This document shows, in pieces, positions 1-9,390 of a stretch of 64,000 bases of DNA (position 1 is its first letter; each line of letters begins with the position of its first letter). The DNA comes from Isosphaeraceae bacterium. GTDB taxonomy: Bacteria; Planctomycetota; Planctomycetia; Isosphaerales; Isosphaeraceae. Where the stretch lies: contig BPJS01000001.1 of NCBI GenBank assembly GCA_026004735.1, positions 930,001 through 994,000 on the forward strand, read 5' to 3'. The notes under the pieces were generated by a model. It searched no databases, was not told the DNA's origin, and saw nothing but the letters and a program-made list of their open reading frames with translations. The position numbers and the translations under genes are program-made.

Positions 1-1269
1 GATGGCGGCTCGAATCCGGGTAGCCTCGGCGATGCCGCGGACGATGATGGCCTCGACGTCCTCGGCCGTCAGCCCACCGCCGGCGTGGGGCGTCACCAGC
101 CAGCCCGACGGCACCGGGCGGCCCGACAGGTATAGGTCGCCCATCGCGTTGACCGGTAGATCGGTGCCGTCGTTGGCATCACCGATTCCCAGCGTTCGAC
201 CAAAGGTGAGCAGGTTGCGCAAGCCTTGGAGGCCGCGGCTGCCGAACAGGTCCAGGCTGATCCCCACCAGGTCGATCCGTCCGAAGGGCAGGCGGAAGCC
301 GGGCAGGGGGGGAGCGTTGCCGATCCGGTTGAACGGAAATTGGGCAGTTCCACCGGCGGCGGCGTAGGCGACAAACTCGGCTTCGAGCGAGCGGTCGCGC
401 TTCGTCGGGTCATAAAGGCCCGCCCCGTTGAGCACCGAGTTTTCCTCGGTCGCGTAGCCGGTCGTACCGGGGTAGAAGACGCCGATACCCCCGACGACCA
501 CCCCATGCTTGACGAGCGGGATGCCGCCGGGCAGTGTCGCAATGCCCCGGGATTGCGCGTTCGGGAAGATGTTGGTGACGAACCCGTACGACTCAGGTGG
601 CGCGATCTCTTTGCCCGGCGGGACGAAGGCCGGGTCAATATTGAAGCGGTAGGGCAAGAGAATGTCGTCGCCGGTCCCTTTGATACGGTCGGGTCCCGGA
701 TGGACGATGCTGTCGCGGTTGGTGTGCTCGATGGCGAACAGATCGACCTGGGGGGTGAACCGGACCCCCGGCGGGAAGTGGCCCTTGATCCCGACCGGCG
801 CGACGAAACCGGGGCCGCGGACGGTCGAGTTGGGGTCGGGAATGTTGGGATTCGACTCGATCTCCCGTTGGGTCATGGTCGTCTGGCTGATCAACTGAAT
901 GGTCCGGGAGGTCAACGGCGCCTGGTTGTTGCCGAAGAAGGCCCCGGTTCGGGCCTTGGCGATGGCGCCGTCGATGGCGAAGGTGCGCAACATCGGATCG
1001 GCCATCAGGGCCGGATCGACGCCGCTTTCGGCGCGGACTCCCAGGATCGTGCCATTGCGATCGACGACGGCGATGATGGCGTCGGAGCTGGCCGAGGCCG
1101 CCGCCGCCCGGTCGAGCAGAATCTCGACCTCCTGGGCCGTGAGCACGGGTTCAGCCGCGGCCGGGCGCAGGCGACCCCGTGCGACGCTGAGGAGCGTTCG
1201 CGTCTCGAGCGCCGTCACCGCCGGCATCATCGCCGTGGCGACGCGTGATCCTCGCCTGCGGAAACCCAT
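1..1269 (-). CDS. LEPR-XLL protein with tandem GlcG/HbpS-like (DUF336) domains, C-terminus off window
   Basis: The reading frame is open from the ATG at 1269 to the window edge (423 codons, no stop), so the C-terminus is missing. A GAGGAG ribosome-binding site lies six bases before the start. Residues 1-30 are basic and end in ALETRTLLS, a variant of the LEPR-XLL motif of planctomycete exported proteins. From about residue 43 (LTAQEVEILLDRA) a domain of the GlcG/HbpS heme-degrading-like family (DUF336) follows, with the family phrase IIAVVDRNGTILGVR and a glycine-rich end near GGIGVFYPG. At about residue 399 a second LTAEDVEAIIVRG start appears, so a second copy of the fold probably begins just before the edge. 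The family binds heme or small organic ligands; the ligand here is unknown. Export is inferred from the N-terminal motif. Confidence 0.85.
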   Translation of the reverse strand, partial: MGFRRRGSRVATAMMPAVTALETRTLLSVARGRLRPAAAEPVLTAQEVEILLDRAAAASASSDAIIAVVDRNGTILGVRAESGVDPALMADPMLRTFAIDGAIAKARTGAFFGNNQAPLTSRTIQLISQTTMTQREIESNPNIPDPNSTVRGPGFVAPVGIKGHFPPGVRFTPQVDLFAIEHTNRDSIVHPGPDRIKGTGDDILLPYRFNIDPAFVPPGKEIAPPESYGFVTNIFPNAQSRGIATLPGGIPLVKHGVVVGGIGVFYPGTTGYATEENSVLNGAGLYDPTKRDRSLEAEFVAYAAAGGTAQFPFNRIGNAPPLPGFRLPFGRIDLVGISLDLFGSRGLQGLRNLLTFGRTLGIGDANDGTDLPVNAMGDLYLSGRPVPSGWLVTPHAGGGLTAEDVEAIIVRGIAEATRIRAAI

Positions 1270-1605
1270 GACCGGCTCCTCGATTCAGGTCTCTCCTGAA
1301 TAGGATCGGCCGTTACCGCCGGCAAGATCGAGAAAATCGTCGAAAACCCTACCCAACACCCGCTGCGCGGGTTGAGCAATCGACGCCACTGGGCGTCCCT
1401 GCCTGATCGGGTGAGCGCCCGCCCGGCGCACGGCGAATCTCCCCGGACTGTCCGCGCACGAGTATCCGAGATGTGCCGGTTGCGCCACGGATTCGAGCAG
1501 ACTCGGGGACCCGCGGCCAATCGGAGTCGATTCGGCCGTCGGGTCGTTCGTCCTCCTTTAGGGGGGAGTTGGGGGGGAACCGGTCGCTGGGCGGAGGTAG
1601 GGATC
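1270..1605. other. Intergenic region upstream of the DUF336 protein
   Basis: These 336 bp separate the end of the giant protease gene from the start of the DUF336-like gene, both on the minus strand. I see no convincing reading frame. The stretch holds C-rich runs near 1553-1580 and the ribosome-binding site of the downstream gene at about 1276-1281. It probably contains that gene's promoter, but I cannot point to clear -35/-10 boxes. Confidence 0.4.
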
Positions 1606-4600
1606 TTAGGACCGCCCTGGCGAACGGGACAGGACCGGGCGCGACCAGGCTGGGGATTCGGCCAGGTCGCTGGGTTTGGGGAGCCAGCGGACTCCGGGCC
1701 GGAGCCGCGGAGCCATTACGCCGTGGGGTGCGTGGTCGAGGCCGGCGGCGTGGCCCAGCTCGTGGGTGAGGACCGAGAGGAGGTCGACCCCGGCCGGACG
1801 ACGCCGCAGGGACCGGCGGCGGAATTCCTGGTCGCGACCCGGCGACGGGTCGATGAACCACCCCTGACCCGCGGCGTCGGTATCGATCCAGATCGTGTGC
1901 AGGCTGGCTGCGCCGAGCATCGATCCGGGCAGCGAACGCACACGGACGTTGACCGAGCGGAGTCGGCTCAGGGTCGCCTCGTCGAGGCCGACCAAACGCC
2001 ATCGGTCGATCGCCGCATCGACGAGCTGTCCCAGCATCACCGTCGAGTCCAAGCGCACGCCGCCGACTCCGCGGCGCGGCCGCAGCGACCGCGCGAGCCG
2101 CAACGCGGCAAGGTCGTCGTTGACGATCGTGCCGACGGCCACGCCATCCTCGAGGGTCGCGTAGGTCGGGGTGCCGAGGTTGACCGTGAAGGTTTCGTCG
2201 GCCTCGATGGTCCGATCGCCGCGGATCGGCACATTGATGGTGGCCACGGTCGCGCCGGCGGCAATGGTGACGGTGCCGGAGACGCTGGTGAAATCGACGC
2301 CCGCGGTGGCGGTGCCCGATGCCGTGCTATAGGGAATCGAGATTGCCAGGCCGCTGGGGGCCGATAAGCGGACCGTGAAGCTCAGGGCGGTCGAACCGGT
2401 GTTGCGTTCGACGGTGGCCGCGTCGCTGATCGTAACCGAGGGCGGCGTGTCGTCGTCGAGGATCGTCCCGAAGGCGGTTGCCGTGCCGAGGCGGGCGTTG
2501 ACGGGTGACGAGAGCCTGACGGTGAACGTCTCGTTGGCCTCGTCAAGGACGTCGTCGAGCAGGGGCACTTCGATCCAGCCCCGGGGCTCACCGGCTGGGA
2601 TCGTGAGAACGCCCTGGGTCGCCAGGAAGTCCCGCCCCGCCGTACCGCCTGAGCCGTTGGCCGTGGTGTACCCAACTGTCACCGGGAACGGAACCGGACC
2701 GCCCGAGAGCTGAACCTCGAAGAAGATGGAGCTGGCGGCCTCGGCGCTGATGGCGGGGAGGACCGAGACAGCCGTATCGTCGTTGGTGATGCGGGCCACT
2801 CCGATCGGCTTAGCAAGGATGGCGCCGATGGGGTTGCTCAGTTCGACCTGGAATGTTTCGTCGGGTTCCTGTGCGGTGTCGGTAAGCAAGGCTACGACCA
2901 ACGAAACCGCAGTCGAACCGGCCGGAATTGTCAACGTCCCCGTGCGAGCTGTGTAGTCGCTGCCGGCGGTTGCCGTGATGTCGGACGTGGCAAAATCGAC
3001 GGTCACCGGGACGGACGCCGCGGCCGACAGACTCACAATGAACTGGACATTCTTCGTCCCCGAATGACCCTCCACGATGACGGGGTCGTTGACCGAGAGT
3101 GCGGGCAACGGATCGTCGTTGATAATCGTCAAAATGGCCTGGGCATCGGCGAGCGTGGCGTAGGTCGGGGAGCCTAGGTTGACCAGGACGGTTTCGTTGG
3201 GTTCGCCGATCGTGTCGCCCTGGACGGTCAGGGAAATGGTGGCGGAGGTCGCGCCAGCGGGGATCGTGACGGTTCCAGTCCGGGCCGTATAGTCAGATCC
3301 GGCAGTTGCCGAACCGTTGGCGGTGGAGAACGGGATGGCGACGGACAGGCCGCTCGGGGCTGAAAGGCGCACGGTCAGCAACGCGGAGCGGCTGCCAGAG
3401 TTGCCTTCGACGATCGCGGCGTCGTCGATCGAAATGGTCGGTGGGTCGTCGTCGTCCTGGATTGTCGCGGTGCCGATGCTCTTTGCGATGACCGCATTGA
3501 CAGGTTTGCTGAGCGTGACGCGAAACGTCTCATCCAGTTCGTCGAGCAGGTCCCCACGAACGGGAATTCGCAACAGGGCCGAGGTCGAACCGGCCGGGAT
3601 GGTCAGGGTGCCCGAGACGGCGGCGAAATCGACTCCGGCTCTTGCGGTCGTCGCGGCGGCGACGTAACTGACGCTGATTTCGGCCGGTGAGGGCGCTGAG
3701 AGCGAGACGGTGAAGACCGCGTCGACGACGCCTACATCGCCCTCGCTCATGACGATATCGTTGATCGAGAGCTTGGCGTCGTTGTCGAGAATGCGGCCAA
3801 CCGCACGCGGAGTGACGAGAACCGCGTGGGTTGGATCGAACAGGTCGACGAAGAAGCTCTCATCAGGCTCGACGACCAGATCGCCGATGATCGGGATCCC
3901 GACGGATACCGTGGTTTGTCCGGCCGGGATCGAGAGCGTTCCCGAGCGGGTCGTATAGTCGCTGCCTGCCACCGCCGACCCGTCCGCGGTGGCGTAGCGA
4001 ACCGATACGGGACGGCCGCTCGCCGCCGAGAGTTTGACGGAGAACGACAGGCTGCGCGTGCCGGTGTCGGTTTCCACGACGGAAACGTCGGCGATGGAAA
4101 TACCCGGAGCCGCGTCGTCGTCGACAATCGTGCCCATCGCCTGATCGACGGCCAGAATCGCGTTTGTCGGGTTCGAAAGCCTGAGGAAGAAGGTCTCGGC
4201 CGGTTCGTTGAGAAGGTCGCCGCGAACGAAGACGGAAATGGTTCGCGTCGTCTGCCCGGCGGAGAAGCTGAGTGTGCCGGACGTCGCCGTGAAGTCACTC
4301 CCCGAGGTGGCCGTGCCGGCCACGGTGGCGTAGGCGACCGTCACGGTCTGTCCGCTGGGCGCTGAGAGCGAGACGGTGAACAGGGCGGCGGCCGATCCGG
4401 AGTCGCCCTCGACGATCGACACGTCGGCGATCGAGATCGAGACCGTGCCAGAGGCGACGACCGTGGCGGAGAACTCGGAGGTGTCGCCCGTGTCGACCCG
4501 GGTCGCCGTGGACGAGACGACTTCGCCGGTCGCCGTCTCGGCGTCGAGGGAGGCGTTGAAGCTCAACTGGCCGGAGGCGTTGGTCGACGCGACGATGTTG

Positions 4601-7600
4601 CCGAGGTAACGCCCGCCTTCGCCGTGGCCGGAGGGATCGGCGGTCGGGCTGGCGTAAAAGTCGATCCGGTAGAGGGTGGACGCTGCGGCGGAGAGGGAGC
4701 CGACGACGCGCGTCGTGGCCCCGGCGCTGGCCGAGGTCAGGACTGGGAAGTTCTGGAGGCGGTTGGGTCCGGTATCCGCATCGCCGGCATCGTTTGGAGT
4801 GACACCGTTGAAGCCCAGGTCGATCCCCAAGCCTCCGTTGGAATCGACCGAGTTGCCGTAGATCGCATTGCCGACGGCCGCGCCCACAAGGGCGATGCCG
4901 GCCATTCGGTTGTGACGGATCGCATTCTCGGCGTAGATCAGATTGTCGGAGGCATTTTCGAGGAAAATGCCGACGCTCGTGTTGCCGAGGTCGAGGATCC
5001 GCGCGGCATCCGTGCCGATTGCGTTGCCGGCGATGACGTTGCGAACCGTCGCGGCGTCCCGAAGCCCGATGCCGCCATCGCCGCTAGCCGAGACGACGTT
5101 ACCGAGACCGGGCGTGAGGCCGCCGATCGTGTTGTCGGACGCGCCGGCCGCAAGGTAAACGCCCCAGACGGCATTCCCAAGCCGACCAGTACCGGTTGCG
5201 TCGGTACCGATGAGGTTGCCCTGAATCCGGTTGTACGAAGTGCCGGCGTCGAAAAGGTCGAGACCTGTGTTGCCGTTGCCCGAGATGAGATTGCCTTCGC
5301 CGGCCGCGCCGCCGCCAATCGTGTTGCCGGACGCGCCCTGGTTGAGCCGTAGGCCAATGACGTTGTTCGGGATCGCAGCGAGGCCATCGGCGTCGGTTCC
5401 GATCCGGTTTCCTAGGACGGTGTTGTCATCAGAGTCATGGATCAAGATCCCGACGTTGGTGTTTCCCGAGATCAGGTTGCTGGCGCCGGCTGTCGCGCCG
5501 CCGATGGTGTTGGCCGAGGTTCCTCTGGAGAGCCAGACGCCGCTCGAGTTCGGGATCGCGGTGGTTCCCTCGGCGTTGGTCCCGATCCGGTTGCCCTGGA
5601 ACAGATGGTTCGAGGTGCCTGTGTCGAACAGGGCGATCCCTTCCCAACTGTTGCCGGAGATCAGGTTGCCGGCGCCGGCGATCGTGCCGCCGATGGTATT
5701 GGCCGTGGTTCCACCGGCCATTTCGATCCCGCGGTGGGAGTTGCCGATCGCGGCGGTTCCCTCGGCGTTGGTCCCGATGCGGTTGCCGACGATCCGGTTG
5801 CCTGCCGTGCCCGCCTGATAAATGCCGATGCCGCTCCGATCATTGCCCGAAATGAGATTGCCAGCGCCGGGCGCCGTGCCGCCGATCGTGTTGCCGGACG
5901 AACCGCCGGCGATATAGATGCCGGAGCGGCGGTTGCCACGATCCAGCGTGCCTGTAGCATCCGTACCGATGTAGCAGTTTTCGATCAGGTTACCGCCGCC
6001 CGGGTAGAGGGCGATCCCACTGTAGGCAAACCGATTCACGACCAGCCCGCGGATCACGCTGCCTCCGGGCGAGACCAGAAGGCCGTCGGCATCGCCGGCG
6101 CTGCTGCCATCCAGCTCGATAATCGGTGTGCCGGTGTAACCGGGCTGGGTGGTACCGTCGATCGTGACCGGGTCGGTGATCGCCGGCAGCATCGAGGCCG
6201 GCGCAATGGTCTTCAAACCGGAGCCGATGGCAAACCGGATGACATTTGGGCCGGCAATAGCATTTGCATCCAGAATCGCCTGCCGCAGCGAACCCGGTCC
6301 CGAGTCGTTTGCCGTCGTGACGGTCAGGTGGACGATGACCTGCCAGAGGTCGTTGACCGTACCGGCGGGAAGAGGGTTGCCGGCTCGGTCGGTGATTAGT
6401 GTTCCGCCATCGTTGAGGCGAAGCTCGTAGCTGCCTTCGGGGGCCGTCAGAGCGTCGAGGTTGCCCAGTGTCCAGGTTGCGCCGCCGTCGGCCGATGTCA
6501 GGGATTGACTGGAACTGAGGAGGCTGGTTCCGCCGTTGCGGAACAGGCGGAGGTCGCCGCGAACGAAGCCGGAGATCGGCTCGCTGAAGCTGATGGTGGC
6601 CGTCGTGATCGCGGTGGCGCGGGGGTCGGGGCTGATGTCGAGAATGTCGGCGACCGGGGATGTCGTGTCGATGGTCACCATCAGGGTCGACGAGGCACGT
6701 GAGAGCCCACGGACGGCGTTGGCGGTGTCGGGCGCGTACCGTACGGTGATGGCGCGGGTTCCCGGGGTCAGAGCCGTGGTGGTGATGGAGTAGGTGGTCG
6801 CCCCCCCGCTCAGTTGCTGGCTGCCGACCTGGAGGCCGTCGGCGTAGATCAAGACGAGCGAATCGGCTGGAGCTGTGCCTGTGAAGGTCGGCGTTGTGAC
6901 GTTGGTGTAGTCGTCCGTGTTGGACCAGCCGGAGTCGCTTGACGCGGCCAGGTCAGGGGGGGCTGGCGTCAGGACCGAATAGACGGCATTGAGGGCGTCG
7001 AACCGGCCGTGGCCCGTGTCGCGGTCGTAGCCCGAGGCACCGATGTCGATCGCGGTGCCGTTGAGAGCCGAGCGGACCTCCGCTGGGGTCAACCACGGAC
7101 GCGCCTGGAGCAGCAACGCGGCGATTCCGGCTACATGAGGGGCGGCGGCCGAGGTGCCCGTGAATCGGCCGGTGCCGTCTGGGTCGAAATAGCCGAGTTG
7201 CCCAATCCGGGTCTCCACGTCGTCGACCGCGACGCCAGCAAGCGTATTGACCCGGACCGGCGACTGATCCCAGCCAAACTCGGTGTAGAGCGATGACGGG
7301 CCACGCGAGCTGTACGGCTGGAGGCTGCTGGCGCCGGGGATCGTAGCGCTGACGGCGCCGACGGCGATGGCTCCGTCGGCGGCTGGGTGGCCGAAGATGC
7401 TGTCGCGGGTCACATTGTGCTCAATGGAGGAGGCGCCGCGGACAAACAGTTCCAGCTCCCGCACCGAACCGAGGTTGTACGCGCTATACAGATTGACCGT
7501 CAAATAGACGGTCACCGAAAAGTTGAACGGATTGGTCCAGGGCACGAGCTCAAAAGGCAGGTCGTCGCCGTTCTGGATAAACGCGCTGCCGTTGAGCAAG

Positions 7601-8904
7601 TAGGTGCTCGAGTTGATCGGCGCAGAGTAGAGCGCCATGTTGTAGTCGTTGTACGAGCCCCACCACGGGTCGCTCCACTGGAGCACGGCGACGATCGTGG
7701 CGTTGGCCGGGACGGTGATCGCCATGTAGGCGTCGATCCCGCCGAAGTCGTGCTTCTTGTCGAGCGGGACATAGTTAACCGGGTCGTAGCGACCCTGATA
7801 ATGGACCTGGGCGAGGTTGCCGGCCGCCGCCACGTAGACGATGCCTGCCCGGTACGCATCGTCGACCGCCCGCGCGACCGGACCGTGCTGAAAGAAAGGC
7901 TGGTCCAGCAATCCCAGGTCGTCCACGATCACATCGACGCCCTGGGCGATCATCCAGTCGATCGACTCTTCCATCCGGACGCTGCTCAGTCCCTCCGAAC
8001 CGTCCACCGGGCCGGAGAAGTAGAGTTGTGCCCCGGGCGCGATGTCGTGGACGATCTCCAGCAGAGCGGTTCCTTCGTCGCGGTAGGGCAGGGGGCTGGA
8101 AGCCGACAGTCCCGGACGATACGGATCCTGGATGATGACCGAGGGCAGGTCGCCCGTGGTCTGGACCCGCCAGGCGTTGGGCATCCCGGTCGAGATGACC
8201 CCGACTTTGACGCCGCTGCCATTGATCCCCAGCGATGCCAGGCGACTGCGAACCTGGTCCGCGCGATGGATGGCGTCGCCTGCCGTGTTGGTCCAGCCCG
8301 TGTGGGAGAAGCCGTAGCCGGGCAGAGTCACGAGCCGGATGCCCGCGATCGACGCGACCTCGGCGATCTGCTCCGGAAGCAACCAGGTCTGGACGATTCC
8401 GCCCCGGCGGCTGTACGCCTCCTCGACCACCCCCGCCGCAGCCAGTTGCTCCCGCGCGCCCTTCACATTTGGGTCCAGGTAGACGTAGACCTGGATGGCT
8501 CCGCGGTCGTCGATCCGGGCCAGACCGGCGCGGACCAGCTCGAAGGCCTCGAACGCCTGGCGGCGCGCGCTTGGCTCGAGCCCGGGCATCGCCACGACAC
8601 GTCGAGTTTGCTCGGCGACCGTCCAGAGTTGCGCGCTCACCCGGTCGGCTAGCTCGCGCGGCGGATCAAACCCCACCGACGCCGAGGCATGGATTCGCCC
8701 GGTGGAAAGGATCGTGGTGTCGAGCTCGGTCCCCACGATGTCGACACCGAGAGCCGCCAGGCGTTCCGTAGCCCGCGCGTTGAGTTCATCGTTGCGAGGG
8801 AGGCCGGCGCTCAGGAGCGTCCGTCGCTCGAGGGCCTCCATCCAGGCAACCCGGCGCACGCCGCGCGCGCGCGAGGAACGAACGAGGGATCCTCGACGTG
8901 GCAT
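1606..8904 (-). CDS. Giant secreted protease/adhesin: subtilase-fold domain, Ig-like, beta-helix, seven Calx-beta, C-terminal metzincin-like domain
   Basis: I place the start at the ATG at 8904, behind GGGGAGA, giving 2432 residues. Residues 1-35 carry the LEPR-XLL variant ALERRTLLS. Residues 230-645 form a subtilase-fold peptidase ending in GTSAAAPHVAG (Ser585). The usual catalytic Asp site reads VGVISTG and lacks Asp; LEIVHDIAPGA supplies Glu283 and Asp287 in the E-x3-D spacing of sedolisins, and Asp328/329 could be the oxyanion residue. Residues 650-860 are two Ig-like stretches. Residues 970-1370 are a parallel beta-helix with six IGTDATGT-like repeats about 64 residues apart. Residues 1488-2264 are seven Calx-beta repeats. 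The last 168 residues contain HELGHAAGLDH (2381-2391) and a downstream GVM, a metzincin zinc motif. The protein is probably exported and surface-bound; the combination of two protease folds is unusual. Activity of either domain is inferred. Confidence 0.9.
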   Translation of the reverse strand: MPRRGSLVRSSRARGVRRVAWMEALERRTLLSAGLPRNDELNARATERLAALGVDIVGTELDTTILSTGRIHASASVGFDPPRELADRVSAQLWTVAEQTRRVVAMPGLEPSARRQAFEAFELVRAGLARIDDRGAIQVYVYLDPNVKGAREQLAAAGVVEEAYSRRGGIVQTWLLPEQIAEVASIAGIRLVTLPGYGFSHTGWTNTAGDAIHRADQVRSRLASLGINGSGVKVGVISTGMPNAWRVQTTGDLPSVIIQDPYRPGLSASSPLPYRDEGTALLEIVHDIAPGAQLYFSGPVDGSEGLSSVRMEESIDWMIAQGVDVIVDDLGLLDQPFFQHGPVARAVDDAYRAGIVYVAAAGNLAQVHYQGRYDPVNYVPLDKKHDFGGIDAYMAITVPANATIVAVLQWSDPWWGSYNDYNMALYSAPINSSTYLLNGSAFIQNGDDLPFELVPWTNPFNFSVTVYLTVNLYSAYNLGSVRELELFVRGASSIEHNVTRDSIFGHPAADGAIAVGAVSATIPGASSLQPYSSRGPSSLYTEFGWDQSPVRVNTLAGVAVDDVETRIGQLGYFDPDGTGRFTGTSAAAPHVAGIAALLLQARPWLTPAEVRSALNGTAIDIGASGYDRDTGHGRFDALNAVYSVLTPAPPDLAASSDSGWSNTDDYTNVTTPTFTGTAPADSLVLIYADGLQVGSQQLSGGATTYSITTTALTPGTRAITVRYAPDTANAVRGLSRASSTLMVTIDTTSPVADILDISPDPRATAITTATISFSEPISGFVRGDLRLFRNGGTSLLSSSQSLTSADGGATWTLGNLDALTAPEGSYELRLNDGGTLITDRAGNPLPAGTVNDLWQVIVHLTVTTANDSGPGSLRQAILDANAIAGPNVIRFAIGSGLKTIAPASMLPAITDPVTIDGTTQPGYTGTPIIELDGSSAGDADGLLVSPGGSVIRGLVVNRFAYSGIALYPGGGNLIENCYIGTDATGTLDRGNRRSGIYIAGGSSGNTIGGTAPGAGNLISGNDRSGIGIYQAGTAGNRIVGNRIGTNAEGTAAIGNSHRGIEMAGGTTANTIGGTIAGAGNLISGNSWEGIALFDTGTSNHLFQGNRIGTNAEGTTAIPNSSGVWLSRGTSANTIGGATAGASNLISGNTNVGILIHDSDDNTVLGNRIGTDADGLAAIPNNVIGLRLNQGASGNTIGGGAAGEGNLISGNGNTGLDLFDAGTSYNRIQGNLIGTDATGTGRLGNAVWGVYLAAGASDNTIGGLTPGLGNVVSASGDGGIGLRDAATVRNVIAGNAIGTDAARILDLGNTSVGIFLENASDNLIYAENAIRHNRMAGIALVGAAVGNAIYGNSVDSNGGLGIDLGFNGVTPNDAGDADTGPNRLQNFPVLTSASAGATTRVVGSLSAAASTLYRIDFYASPTADPSGHGEGGRYLGNIVASTNASGQLSFNASLDAETATGEVVSSTATRVDTGDTSEFSATVVASGTVSISIADVSIVEGDSGSAAALFTVSLSAPSGQTVTVAYATVAGTATSGSDFTATSGTLSFSAGQTTRTISVFVRGDLLNEPAETFFLRLSNPTNAILAVDQAMGTIVDDDAAPGISIADVSVVETDTGTRSLSFSVKLSAASGRPVSVRYATADGSAVAGSDYTTRSGTLSIPAGQTTVSVGIPIIGDLVVEPDESFFVDLFDPTHAVLVTPRAVGRILDNDAKLSINDIVMSEGDVGVVDAVFTVSLSAPSPAEISVSYVAAATTARAGVDFAAVSGTLTIPAGSTSALLRIPVRGDLLDELDETFRVTLSKPVNAVIAKSIGTATIQDDDDPPTISIDDAAIVEGNSGSRSALLTVRLSAPSGLSVAIPFSTANGSATAGSDYTARTGTVTIPAGATSATISLTVQGDTIGEPNETVLVNLGSPTYATLADAQAILTIINDDPLPALSVNDPVIVEGHSGTKNVQFIVSLSAAASVPVTVDFATSDITATAGSDYTARTGTLTIPAGSTAVSLVVALLTDTAQEPDETFQVELSNPIGAILAKPIGVARITNDDTAVSVLPAISAEAASSIFFEVQLSGGPVPFPVTVGYTTANGSGGTAGRDFLATQGVLTIPAGEPRGWIEVPLLDDVLDEANETFTVRLSSPVNARLGTATAFGTILDDDTPPSVTISDAATVERNTGSTALSFTVRLSAPSGLAISIPYSTASGTATAGVDFTSVSGTVTIAAGATVATINVPIRGDRTIEADETFTVNLGTPTYATLEDGVAVGTIVNDDLAALRLARSLRPRRGVGGVRLDSTVMLGQLVDAAIDRWRLVGLDEATLSRLRSVNVRVRSLPGSMLGAASLHTIWIDTDAAGQGWFIDPSPGRDQEFRRRSLRRRPAGVDLLSVLTHELGHAAGLDHAPHGVMAPRLRPGVRWLPKPSDLAESPAWSRPVLSRSPGRS
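2113..4443 (-). repeat. Seven Calx-beta repeats within the giant protease
   Basis: Each unit is about 105-110 residues. It begins like ISIADVSIVEGDSG, continues with a phrase such as GSDYTARTGTLTIPAG, and ends in GTIVDDD. The sixth unit is the most divergent. Calx-beta units usually bind calcium and act as rigid extracellular spacers or adhesion modules. Confidence 0.85.
4795..5997 (-). repeat. Six ~64-residue parallel beta-helix repeats within the giant protease
   Basis: The motif NRIGTNAEGT or IGTDATGT recurs at residues 979, 1043, 1107, 1168, 1232 and 1296, each preceded by a NTIGGTxxGAGNLISGN-like phrase. The spacing of 61-64 residues corresponds to about 192 bp. This pattern is typical of right-handed parallel beta-helices in secreted planctomycete proteins. 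Confidence 0.85.
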
Positions 8905-9390
8905 GGAGCAGATCTCCCCAGTGTGCTGCGAAGCGGAACTCCGTCGAACCGGCCAGTCCACCAAATCCTGGTGGGCTCCATCGCTTGTACGCGGCCGGAG
9001 CAAACTGTTCCGCGAGCTTAGCGGAAAATTCTGCGTTCTGCTCAACAATCCCAAAAATCCATATTCAACAATCCGATCCGGACTAATTGAGCGGACGCTT
9101 TAACCAATTCTGGCAAATCGTCGGCATCAAGCCTCCGTGTCCCGGCCGCTTGGGGGAGAAGGTGCGGGGGTTGATGCCGCAGTGTGGAACGGCGAAGGGG
9201 CGGGTCTCAGACATCGCGCGGTCTGATCGGAAGGCGATCAGGGGATTGGCTCAAGGATTTTTTGTGGTCGGGGCGGAACAGTCGGGGTCGGCGGCGTACT
9301 TGAGCAACGAGAGGAGAAGCGGACAGATCCCTGAGACGCTTCCGGTCATCCGACTGAGTACTTCACACGAGCTTTGCCGGGGAGCCCACC
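8905..9390. promoter_or_regulatory. Divergent intergenic region between the two surface-protein genes
   Basis: These 486 bp lie between the divergent starts of the giant protease (minus) and the RTX protein (plus), so both promoters must be here or close by. The part at about 9030-9115 is locally AT-rich compared with its surroundings, which fits a promoter zone. I could not identify convincing boxes or operator palindromes, and I see no gene. Confidence 0.35.

Noticed and set aside
226..1248. Long plus-strand frame (340 codons) at the left edge
   Set aside because: It is antisense to the DUF336-like frame, which has a ribosome-binding site, a LEPR-XLL motif and clear family similarity. The plus frame has a skewed Asp/Arg/Gly composition.
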